Assembly (NCBI GenBank): GCA_028023455.1
Contig: JAQFVV010000003.1
Coordinates: 644,001 to 708,000 of the forward strand
Direction of reading: 5' to 3'
Origin: Epiperipatus broadwayi
Lineage: Eukaryota; Onychophora; Udeonychophora; Euonychophora; Peripatidae
DNA: 64,000 nt
In this document: one piece after another, positions 11,873 through 22,098 of the stretch
Position numbering within the stretch: the first letter of the stretch is position 1
Layout: the number at the start of each line of letters is the position of its first letter
Notes under the pieces: generated by a model
Database searches by the model: none
Told to the model about the DNA's origin: nothing
The model's input: the letters and a program-made list of their open reading frames with translations, nothing else
Program-made: the position numbers and the translations under genes

Positions 11873-13835
11873 ACTAATTACAGATGGGATAATAAAAAGG
11901 AGAATAGCCTAAATAATAACATAATGATTCACTGTTATTTGGTTATTTATTTTTACTCTTTTAAAATATATTGAAATAAGATAACAACACTTACAACATC
12001 AGTTTTTCATAAAATTACTGTTATCAAAAACTATAATCTTGTTAATGTGGCAGTAAAATAACATTCAAATTTTCTAATGCATACAAAAAATAAACAATCA
12101 ATTATTGGACATTATTATTCAATTACTGAATTGTTATAAATCTGCTTAAAGAATAATTAAATCAATTTGGATTCTTAATTACCATCAAGACTTATTACTT
12201 GGAGCCTAATTATTTCAAGATGATTTTCTATATCCAAAAATTATTTTTAATATTAATCATGCACATGTTGGTAAATAAATTTTACCCCATTCACAATATA
12301 ATTTAAAAATTGTTATTGGGAATTTTCTGGAATTACATATTATAAATGCAAAACAATATATCTGCATAATAGTTATTATTTTGGAATACTTTAGATTACA
12401 TTGATAAAACCTATTGATTGCATGATTAGTTGTTCAGAAAATCATGTGACATTCCTAAGAGTCATATTGAACACAACAGTTTTACTTAAATGACAGACTG
12501 GCACTTATTTTACTATATTCAGCACTAAAAATTAGTCAATAATTATTAATTTTGATTACTTATGTGGTAAAAAAAATATTTTTTTAAATATTGGATTGTT
12601 TTATTCACTATAATTAAAGTCAATGTAAAGTTAAATCCATAGTGCCTCTACTTATAAATGTATGATCCCTTCCTCATCAATAATAAAAATCATATCATAT
12701 CACAATTATCCCTTTCTAAGAACATTTGTTTGACCAATCATGATTATCCTGGGATCTCTACTTTCCAGATAAAAACAATTAGATACCTATTTACTAAAAA
12801 AAAATTAGAAGATTAGATGTGTATTATATATAGAACAGCTATCCAAAAAAATTTGAAGCCTGCTTTGAAAATCTTCAATTAGTTTAATCTTTATTGTGAC
12901 TTAAATTCTGGGTTATTGAATTAATATATGATAATGTAATATTTAGTAAATCATTCATTATACAAAACATAGACATTTGTCAAAAGTATGACATAATGTT
13001 TGTTTTTTACAATCAATGCATTGACAATCTTCTGACCAAGACAGATTATCTAAGGTTCTTTAATCTCTAATTAGTAATAAGCATCCCATTTACCAATTAA
13101 TTTTGAATGGCTACCTAGTTTGATTAAGGACTTTCTAGCAGAAAAAAATTCTAATTCCTTCATGCCCTGCAAAATTTTTTTAATGTTCATTGGAAATTTA
13201 ATGTTTTATCAATATGAAATACAACTTCACTAATGTCTATTCATTAATTTCTTTATGATTTAACAAATAAAAACTTGTAAAAAATAAGTATTGTATTTTA
13301 ACAAATATTATCAATAATACTTTTTGTGTATAACTGAAAGTGCAGTTTTCAATTTATTTTAAAAAAATATTTTATTTATTTAATAGAAAGTCTTTCTCCT
13401 TCTTTCAATTTTTTTTTTTTTTTTTTAAGTCAAGAGGTAAAGACTTCTGGAATGATTCTTAACTAAGTCAGTTGAAATTGATCTATTATGTTCATTCTAT
13501 CACTTGGATATCAAATGTTTTGATCTACCAAGCTATTAATCTTATAATTATTCATTTTATTAAGTTTTTTTTTTTTTCAATTTTAAAAGCTATTCAGAAA
13601 ATATTTTTTAACCAATGGCAAAATATTATTTACATTTCTTCACTTGCATCATTAACCAAAGTATGCATTATTGGATGTTTTATGCCAGATTTATGTTTGT
13701 ATCCATCCACCATTCTATTATTGTCAACAGGAATATTTAACATTTCAGAACTCTATAAAATATTTTCCTTCAAACACTTTTTTTTTGCTTATGAAAAAAT
13801 ATTTTAGTGAAAAAAAAAAAAGCTTAATATATTGT
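11873..13835. other. unassigned A+T-rich DNA
   Basis: No gene or repeat family recognised. A 111-codon plus frame at 13,472-13,807 is dominated by Ile, Phe, Leu and Lys encoded by A/T homopolymers. It has no domain and I regard it as chance. Confidence 0.5.
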
Positions 13836-14373
13836 TCATGATATACCTATATAAATAAAAATGTAAATGTCCGTTTGTTCAAAATCTTAAATCTCCCAAA
13901 GTTCTTCACCAATTGCTTTGAAATTTTAACACAACGTTGCATTCAAATATGCACGTTTGTAAATACCTACTATTTATATACCTACTATTATATACTTGTG
14001 ATAGGTAAAAACATGTTTTTTTGAAAAACAGCGCTATCTATTGGAAGTAAAAGCAACACAGGCTATAATAAATATTTTACACAGCGCTATCTGTTGGATG
14101 TAAAAGCAACACACACTACACTAAATATTTTAGAATTCTATTTCAGTGTTTCCGATTGCATTGTTAAATTGAATTTTCATAGATTTTGATTTATTTTCAT
14201 TTTGATTTAATTATTTTATGTGCGAGATTGCAATTCCCAATTCGATTGGCTTATATTGTATATCCACAAGGATTTGAAATTAAACATATTAGAAATGTGA
14301 GCTTTCTCTTTTTTTTTTTCTTTTCCATTTAATCAGACTGAGCTACAGCAATGTGTGGCCAGGTATGGTTTGT
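13836..14373 (+). mobile_element. short non-autonomous Helitron-like element
   Basis: The left end (TC at 13,836, then tatataaataaaaatg and a segment like gtccgtttgttcaaaatc) resembles the 5' ends of many arthropod Helitrons. The right end (gcaatgtgtggcc, aggtatggtttgt to 14,373) resembles the 3' hairpin-plus-CTAGT ends of such elements, here degraded. Inside is a two-copy repeat of about 50 bp (cagcgctatct at about 14,030 and 14,082). No Rep/helicase coding sequence. Assignment rests on end-sequence resemblance only. Confidence 0.45.
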
Positions 14374-14421
14374 ATATCCAAATATAAATTATATATTAAT
14401 ACATATACTTGGAGAATTTTT

Positions 14422-14522
14422 TTTTCTCATGTGTTATAGCATCGCTGGGAAATGAACTCGCTAACCCGGGACAACTGCTTGTAAAGTTGCTGTCACTGAC
14501 CTCTCGACCACCAATGCTTGAC
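14422..14522 (-). mobile_element. tRNA-derived SINE with 16-bp target-site duplication
   Basis: A 101-bp insertion flanked by identical 16-mers (tacttggagaattttt at 14,406-14,421 and 14,523-14,538). On the minus strand it starts with a tRNA-like sequence: AGCATTG can pair with CGATGCT as a 7-bp acceptor stem, GGTCGAGAGGTCAG resembles a Pol III A box, and CCCGGGTT plus GAGTTCATTTCCC resemble an interrupted B box. It ends in an A-rich tail abutting the duplication. These are the hallmarks of LINE-mobilised SINEs. It could equally be called a tRNA retropseudogene, since no tRNA-unrelated body follows. Confidence 0.85.
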
Positions 14523-14772
14523 TACTTGGAGAATTTTTGAACCCTTGAAGAAACTCCATATTTTAGAAAAAAATTCTCAGACTCTATGATAAACATCATA
14601 ATATAAACTTTTTAAATTTAATATATATATATTTTAATAAAATACTCTTTTCCATTAACTAAATGTAATTTTTTAATTAATAATTAATTTCACTATAAGA
14701 AAAAGTGGTTATATATACTAATTGAATAAATATTTAAGCATCTTACAATATATAACTTCTTATGATGAAATT

Positions 14773-15072
14773 AATAAATACCACATGATTACCATTTCTT
14801 ATGCTTGCTCAAGCTGTTAAAACAAAGGCAAAACTCTTCATACAGTAGTGCCAATAATTTCAAGCCAGAGTAATAAATGGATGCAAAAAGTTTTGTGCAA
14901 AAATCCCTATCTAGTGCTTACTCATCCAATATCCCCAGACTAGTTTCTAACTTGTAGCTTTCATCAGTGTGGAGCCTAGGAATATTGGATGAGTAGGCAC
15001 TAGATAAAGATTTTTCCACAAACGTTCTTGCATTCATGAGTGACACTACTATATGCAGAGTTTTGCCTCTGT
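14773..15072. mobile_element. family A foldback element with best-preserved ribozyme
   Basis: A 300-bp element with inverted outer arms (ggcaaaactctt near 14,833 against gcagagttttgcc near 15,055) and inverted inner parts (ctagtgcttactcatccaat at 14,911; attggatgagtaggcactag near 14,984). Near-identical 12-mers (tatgatgaaatt at 14,761-14,772; tataatgaaatt at 15,073-15,084) flank it and probably represent a target-site duplication. Non-coding. It carries a complete hammerhead core on the minus strand (14,930-14,974). Confidence 0.8.
14930..14974 (-). ncRNA. type I hammerhead ribozyme, family A
   Basis: Minus strand, 5' to 3': stem I strand CUCCACA; core CUGAUGA; stem II A-AGCU-ACA-AGUU-A (four pairs including a G-U, with an A-A mismatch next to the core); GAA; stem III as the palindrome ACUAGU (three pairs, no loop); H17=C, giving the canonical GUC triplet; then UGGGGAUA pairing back to stem I with one mismatch. 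All core nucleotides and A15.1-U16.1 are present. Stem III of this size is known from hammerheads of Penelope-like elements and animal retrozymes, which often cleave best as dimers. Activity is untested. Confidence 0.75.
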
Positions 15073-15124
15073 TATAATGAAATTTCTTTAATTAATAGTT
15101 GTAAATTCATTAAAATGAATATGC

Positions 15125-15215
15125 ATTGGCTGCTTGGCTTAGTGTAGTGGTGGAGTTGATCGTAACCTAGTCTGTCATTTCCAGTAGTCAAACTTCTTGG
15201 GAACGAACCCTCACA
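15125..15215 (+). repeat. tRNA-like sequence, possible SINE head
   Basis: TGGCTTAGTGTAGTGG near 15,135 resembles a Pol III A box, and GGGAACGAACCC about 60 bases on resembles a degenerate B box. Spacing is right for a tRNA. No cloverleaf, tail or target-site duplication was confirmed. Confidence 0.4.
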
Positions 15216-15394
15216 ATAAAATCATTTATATAATGATATACAGCAGTAATATAATTGAGAGATCAGAATAAAAGGTATTATTTGGAAAATATGGCTAACT
15301 ATCATCAGAAATGTATTGTAGCTTAGTTTACTGCACAAATGTAATATCTTATTCATTTTTTCTTTTGCCAACTTGTGTAAGCTTTAGTAATTAA

Positions 15395-15610
15395 TAGATG
15401 CTAGATGGCAGTACTTACTAAATCCTTATCCAGTACTGTTTTATCCAAATATTCACAGGGTAGTTTCTAACTTATGAATTTCATCAGTGAGGAGCTTTTT
15501 GGATTGTTTTGAATGGTGCATTTGGATTTTTTGGATCTAATGCACCTTTCCATACAACAGCCATTTTTACTTTTCATTATTGCAATCAAGCTACCATTTC
15601 AAACTGAAAA
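15395..15610 (-). mobile_element. family A element, diverged partial copy
   Basis: Contains gatgctagatggcagtac near 15,399, a minus-strand hammerhead region at 15,450-15,493, and ggatctaatgcac near 15,533 followed by the family's ccatttttacttttcatta. The inverted outer arms are not visible, so it is partial. Confidence 0.6.
15450..15493 (-). ncRNA. decayed hammerhead ribozyme (family A)
   Basis: Minus strand: UCCUCA, CUGAUGA and GAAA are intact, but stem III reads ACUACC instead of ACUAGU and stem II has lost several pairs. Cleavage is not expected. It supports the view that this stretch is a conserved unit of the family. Confidence 0.5.
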
Positions 15611-15671
15611 ACCTTTAAATTATGTCTTTAGAACCATTGTTTACTAAAGCTTGCCTAAGACAGCAAAACAG

Positions 15672-15752
15672 TAGGGAGAATAAAAGAATTTACTACTGAA
15701 TAGCAATCTGTGTAAGTTAAGGTTTTGCAGTATTTTGTTGGTCATGCATTAT
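15672..15752. repeat. half copy of family C foldback
   Basis: The segment gaatttactactgaatagca and the following gtaagtt, tattttgttggtcatg match the right half of the family C element at 1,800-1,855. The left arm is absent. Confidence 0.5.
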
Positions 15753-15761
15753 CTTACTGGT

Positions 15762-18700
15762 TTATTATCTCAACTTGCTTTTGGGAAGAGGATTTAACAT
15801 AGTTACATATATGTAAACATGTCTCTCAGACTTAAAAAAAAAAGATTTCAGACATTGTTTATATATACAACTGATTTAAAATCTCTCAGAATTTCTAAAC
15901 TAAGAGGGGAAAAAATCTGATAAAAGGATTACAAAATGTCAAAGAGGAAGGGGGTAAATAAAACAAACAAAAGAAAGAGTGTTAAGTAAAAAAATAGCAT
16001 ACATTTAAAAAAAATAGAATTTTGAATCAGATAAAAATATATAAGCTGTAATTATTTTGTATTATTTTCAACCACATTTTTTATTGTTTATGGTCAACAA
16101 CCTAACAAGTATGTAATATGAATTTCACATCCGTTGTTTATTTTTATATATATTGTGTACTATTTTATTATTTTGCCCAGCATCTTTCATTTAAAAAAAA
16201 ACATTTGGTTTATTTTTATCAACTTTTTTACTTACACGGATTTTAAAAATATTGTATATAAATGAAATAAAAAAGTACGCACAAACATAATGTGATGTGA
16301 TGGGATGGCTGCTATTAGATTGTGCTGCCATCTACTAGATAAAAAACCACATCCTAAGTTAAGTTTTCTGAATAAATTTAATTCAACATAGTTTTAATAA
16401 AAAATGAAAATATAATTTTGATATATGAAATAACTTTATTGTAAATTGTTTCCACTTTCAAAATAAAAACTAATTTAAGTCATTATTCAAGGATTTAGCA
16501 AAACTTAATTTTCTATAAATTTCAATAAAATTTTGTAAATAAGTGTTATAAAAGTACTACAATATAAGAATTTCATTTAAATTTTCTACTTTGGAAACAT
16601 TCACAAAAAGAAAAAAACTTATTAACATTATAAATATATAGAGCATGGAGATATATTTTATTATAAAATTTAACCTTAAGCAAAAATCTCATTTCTTTAA
16701 AAAAGAACTATAGAAGATTATAATTTGCTACTGTATATAATTATGATTTAAACGAGATTTTATAAATAGGAAAAGTAAAAGCAAATAGTAATGAATATTT
16801 TTTTGAAATATATATATCTTCTGTATATTGTAATAAGACAAACTCTAATATTATTCGAATATTAGTGAATAGTAAATAAAAATAATGACAAATATTCCCC
16901 CTCCTCCTCCATCTTTAGAAATTAAAATGAATATTTCTTTATTTTTAAAGATTGATTAATACACACACACACAAAAATGAAAAAGATAGTTAGGTGAAAA
17001 GTGCGAATAAAACTAAACATTAACGTATTATGATGAACAATAGAATCATACTTAGATACATCAAATAAATTAATAAGCCAAATAAAAATTGCATAAAAAA
17101 TAGTTTGAATTAAAACTATACATATATATATATATACGAGTGCATGCAAATATATATATATTGATTAGTTAGGTCATTTTTGTCAGTTTCTTTTCATATA
17201 AAATATACAGATTTGATATCCATTATGGTGTCCGAATTTGGATTGATCATGATTTTTTTTTTTTTAGATATCTAAAAAAATTTCAAATAAACTAAAGATT
17301 TTTTAAAACAATTTATTCTATCATGCAATTATCGATCTGTAATTAGGTATCTAGCTAAGAATCGATACAAATAAGTCAAGAAAGAAAAATATAAAATCCC
17401 ATTACCAGTATGGACTTCTTCACTAATCTACTGGGATGGATTCTGGAGAGACTTTTGCTTTCAACTAATTTATTTAAATATGTTTTAGCTTTAACTTTTA
17501 TTTTTTTAAGACAGTTTCTTTGTTTTGCTTCCAGCTTTTTCTTTGAAACAAACTGAATTGACTCTTTTAAAGTCATATAAAATTTCCTCTTTTCTTCAAT
17601 ATTTTTGGCCTATCTTTTTTATAAATGTCTTAAACATCTGCCATAAGGTTTTATTTTTTAATTTCTTTTTTTAACTTTTTCGAAAAGTGTTATTTACTTG
17701 ACTTATTCTATTTGAATTATTTTTCCTTGGTAGAAATTTTTTTTTAAAGACATGGTGCTGGTGTTTGTTAGTGTGTTTTTCTGTCTCTCAATGTCTTAAT
17801 TTTGGTCAATTTAACAAAATAAAATTTTGTCAAGAATGCATTTACAATTAAGACTTTTTTCATATTCACTCATTTTAGTTATTTACTCCATTGTGCTACC
17901 ATGAGAAATAACATCTATGATTATTAATTAAATATTTAAAATAATAAAATAGATCATGATTCCAAAGTAAAGTGCATGAAAACTGTCAGGAATGCATAAG
18001 AAAATCTTTATTCATTCATTTTTTTTTAAAGTATAAAATAAGTTCATAAATTTTAAAATCATGAAAAGGTGAGGTTACATTAACAATGAGTACAGTTTTT
18101 ACTTTAAATGCAACAATATAAAATTGATCTTATAATGATGAAATAATGTCCTAAACAGTGTATCCCAATGATATACAGGGCCTATTATTTGAGTATTAAA
18201 AGTTTTGTAAATGCCAAAGTGAGAGGTATTAAGGCTAATTATATTCAGATTGAGAACAATGACTCCATTTTTTACCTGCATCTAAGCCTTTAAATAAAGC
18301 ATAAATCAGACACTGATAAATACAAAAAGAATTTTAAATTAATAAATAAGTTATTGAAACTCTATTGAACTGTTTAATAAGTTTAATGTACATGGATTAA
18401 AATAGTTTCAGTACCACTCAACTAATTTTAAATTTGCCTTAATAATTATCAATGTTTGATTTATGATTTATTTAAAAGCTTAGTTTGATGTAGAAGAAAA
18501 GTTTATTCATTTTATTATCTAAATATTACTAGCCTTGATATTAAATGGCAAGGTGGCTGGATATTGGTTGGTAAATAATTGGTTCATGTTTATCTATGTC
18601 TAGTGATAGCACATTTGATTTACTATAGAACCATTAAAACAATATCAACCATTATCATGTACCATTCTATTTTTAGTATTAGAAAATGTGCCATGTTTTT

Positions 18701-19715
18701 AGCTATGAAAGTATATGCAGCTGATGTCAATCGTTGAAGAGTTATGTAGTAAAACTTGGCATTAGCCAATACAATGAGCACAAATACAATTAGAAATATA
18801 TTAAATATCCATTAATATGAAATTATATTTTTTAAAAACTAACAATTTAATACAATATAATATATATATATATATGCAAAAATGACTGACCATATATATA
18901 TAATTATAATAAACCATACTCATGTATGCTTATAGATCTCTAATAAATATGTCACTAACCACAGTCACGTTATAATAACAATAAGATAAGAAAATGGATA
19001 ATCCCATTCTATTCCTACATTTTTTATTATAGATTGAGATAAAAAGGGAGATCCATCTTTTTATCTTTATCATATTATAACTATGATTGCAATTAATAAA
19101 ATATTTATTGGTGACCAGTAGGCATGTACAGTTGTAGAATATTTTAATTATACAATCATTTAAATAGTAAATACTATTGTAGAAAATGTCATACACTCCC
19201 ACTTAGCATTTGACAAAATTTATAATAAAAAAATGGACCACATTCTTAATTATTTCTCTTTAATTATAAGTAAGATTTTCTTGAACAACTAAATCAGAAG
19301 AGATTAAATAGAATGAATCTGATTTAACAAAGAAAAGATATTCATTCTGATTTTAAAACTTTGTAATAAACATTTTAATAACAAATATTTAAATACAAGC
19401 TTTCTAATTATACACATTATCAAATGCTAAGCAAGAGATTATATCATTTTCTATAACAGCATTTACTATTTAAATGACTATATAAAATATATATATTTTA
19501 ACTAGGAGAGTCATATAAAGCTAAAAAATATAAAAAATAAAAAACAAGACAAAAGTACTATATTATTATTATGTAAGAAAATTATATAAAATATGGTTAA
19601 TAAATAGTTATAATTTGCATTGGCTATGGATAAACAACATAATATGTGTGCATATTGTAATAGATAAATAAAATATTTAAACTAAAATTTGCACACATCA
19701 ATATTTAAATAATTT
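15762..19715. other. unassigned A+T-rich DNA
   Basis: No gene, RNA or repeat family recognised. Short TA runs occur near 17,117, 17,150 and 18,860. Frames at 16,922-17,149, 17,376-17,576, 18,099-18,281 and 18,930-19,202 (all minus) are short and A/T-driven, without motifs. Confidence 0.5.

Positions 19716-19813
<98 letters not shown>
19716..19813. repeat. compound microsatellite (ATC)n(ATT)n
   Basis: About 40 bp of ATC/TCA repeats run into about 60 bp of ATT/TTA repeats, the reverse complement of the motifs at 8,100-8,200 but in the opposite internal order relative to each strand. Confidence 0.95.
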
Positions 19814-21524
19814 GTTTCAAAGATAAATTTTATTGAACCTTAAGAAGTGTTACATAAATTACTGAAAACATGAGGTTTTAGATACAAATTGACATGTGTA
19901 TACAATAAGAGTTTTCAATCTTTCTTGTATTAGGAAAAAAACATGCCTTACAATAATTGAAAAAAGAATGATCATTACATAACAATAAACATATGTCAAA
20001 TTAGGTTTACACAGAATTTTTAAATGGGATGTTGAAAAAAATACATGGAAGCACATGATAGTATGAGGAAAAACATATATGGAGTGTGTGGTTGAGTTGG
20101 TGTTAGATTAATATATGAGTGTATATAAAATGGGTCTATTTGGAGGGAAGAATTATAGTTTTTATGGCTGTTTTATTATTCATGTGTTACATAATAAAAG
20201 TTGCATGTGAAAAACATGAGTATTTAAATACAATTTGATACATGAGATTACATATGCTTATGATAAAAAAAAAGTAATTTAAAATTGAAGAATAATAATT
20301 GTTGTATAACAAGCTACATATTTCAAATTAGGTTTACATAGATTTTAAAAAAGCATTATAAGAAAGTACATGAAAGCATATGATAATATTTGTTAATACA
20401 TATAGGAAGGGTGGGTGGAATTAGTGTTTCATTGATACTAAATTGCGCTTATCAGCTGGTGAGCATTATAGTGTCAAGCTAAATCTTAGTTTATGTGCTG
20501 GACATTTAAAGTTTATTTGGGATCAGTTGGTGGCTGATCTTGTAAACTTTTTTGGATCAATGGGTTGATGAGGTAGGTGTATTGTGTTACTCTCAAGTGG
20601 TGCAGTATTTATTCCTGGGTTTACTCTGATGTGATGGTGAACCTATTAATTCCTGTTTTTACTCTGATGTGATGGTGAACCTATTGCTTCATGTGTGGTA
20701 GGCACCTGAGTTGATTGAGATTCCAGAGAATGAGTTGCAAGTGATATAAAAAGCAGTTGGAATCTGTCTATGATATAATGATGGACTTGAAGGAAAAATG
20801 TCTTAAATGATGCAAAATATCCCCTGTGGCATGATATTAATAAATTTTGACAAATTCTTATTAGCATGTCAAGCATCTACACCATAGGTGGAGGGGGCTT
20901 ACAATTGTGTTTTAAGTCTAAGTTTTAAATGTTTGCATTTGTTGTCCTGAAACTTCAAATTGGCTTATTTATTAATGAAGTTAAAATATCTTTGCTATTG
21001 CCGACATGAAAATTATTTTTGAGGATTCTGACATGTTTTTTCATGAAAATGACAATTCATTAACCTCTGAAGTCGCCATTTTGAATTTTTTTAAAAATTA
21101 TAAGTTTTATAATTGTTAATGTGTCTTATGTTTAAATGCAATTAATATAAAAAGATATATGTTGTTAGAAAGAGCAAATATAAAAGAATGTAATAAAGCT
21201 GATAAAATAGTCATTACTTTAAAAAAAAATTAAAAAAAAAATATTTTTAATATTTTTAAAAATGTTTATTTTTACATTGATTCACAAATTTTAAATTTTA
21301 AAAGTTAAAATGATATTTTTATAAACAGCTTTATCACATTTGTCACTAAATGCTGAAAAATAAAGATATATAGCACCACTTACCTGAGATAATTTTTCAT
21401 AGCAGAAATATTGAAACTGGATGAATTCCTGCCTCTCAGTTTTATTTTCAAACACAGATCTTGTCCTTCTTTTCAGGGTATTGGTTAGAAATATATTTTA
21501 GTGAGGGCAAAAAAAATTAGTAAG
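19814..21524. other. unassigned, slightly less A+T-rich segment
   Basis: From 20,400 to 20,900 base composition is less extreme than the surroundings. A 76-codon minus frame (20,646-20,876) has a balanced amino-acid mix (ICQNLLISCHRGYFASF) but matches nothing I know. A separate minus-strand exon-like stretch with a GTAAGT donor ends at 21,384. These may be remnants of a gene or transposon. The evidence is too thin to call a coding region. Confidence 0.3.
20611..20685. repeat. 37-bp tandem duplication
   Basis: attcctg...ttactctgatgtgatggtga occurs at 20,611 and again at 20,648 with two or three differences. It lies inside the 76-codon minus frame, so the repeat duplicates part of that frame in a different phase. 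Confidence 0.9.
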
Positions 21525-21836
21525 AACAGTGCATGAGATATTATGCAAAGAGAACTTTAGTAAATTGTAATATATGAAAAATATAATTAATTTATTATTA
21601 TATTATTGAATAATGGGAGGGGGTGACCAAATATATCTACTCTTTTCAAGTAAAAAATGTATTCAAAAAAATAAATATCAAACAGTACAAGAGATATTAT
21701 GCAAAGAGAACTTTAGTAAAATTGTAATATATGAAAAATATAATTAATTTATTATTATATTATTGAATAATAGGGGGGGGGGTGATATATCTGTTCTTTT
21801 TAGTAAAAAGTATATTCAAAAAATAAATATCAAACA
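21525..21836. repeat. 156-bp tandem duplication
   Basis: Two copies (anchors aacagtgcatgagatattat at 21,525 and aacagtacaagagatattat at 21,681) agree at nearly every position, differing mainly in a G-run (five versus ten Gs) and small indels. Non-coding. Confidence 0.9.
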
Positions 21837-21910
21837 AATAAAAATTTCTGTAAAATGAAATGAATAAAAACAAAGAAAATCAATAAACATCAAAATAAAC
21901 AAATTTATAT

Positions 21911-22098
21911 GAGCACTGAGTATATGTGTGGGAGATGATGATCTCTACAAAATGATGAGTGCTGGTTCAGCATGAAATATGTGTTTTGGGGATCATTTCT
22001 CCTTTTTACATGTGTGTCTGGACATGTGTATCAGTTAAATGAGATAGAGTGGATGGATTGAGGGAACTTCAAAGTCCGAGTTCAAATACTCTATATAA
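21911..22098 (+). mobile_element. family B repeat unit, solitary copy
   Basis: Matches the ribozyme-bearing module of the 50-kb and 60-kb elements: gagcactgag at 21,911, gatgagtgctggttcagcat at 21,954-21,973, the segment like ggacatgtgtatcagtta, and a 3' end like agtccgagttcaaat near 22,072. The end resembles a Pol III B box (GTTCAAAT), but no A box is evident. No inverted partner is seen. Diverged from the 60-kb copies, so older. Confidence 0.75.
21946..21992 (+). ncRNA. hammerhead ribozyme with mutated C3 (family B)
   Basis: Order: ACAAA, then AUGAUGA (C3 replaced by A), stem II GUGCUGGUUCAGCAU, GAAAUAUGUGU as stem III, then UUUUGGGG. Stem II is perfect apart from a G-U, and stem I (CAAA/UUUG) still pairs. 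C3 is essential, so cleavage should be abolished. Confidence 0.65.

Noticed and set aside
13472-13807. 111-codon plus frame, the longest in the window
   Set aside because: Composed mostly of Ile, Phe, Leu and Lys from A/T homopolymers. No domain, and the hydrophobic look is a composition effect.
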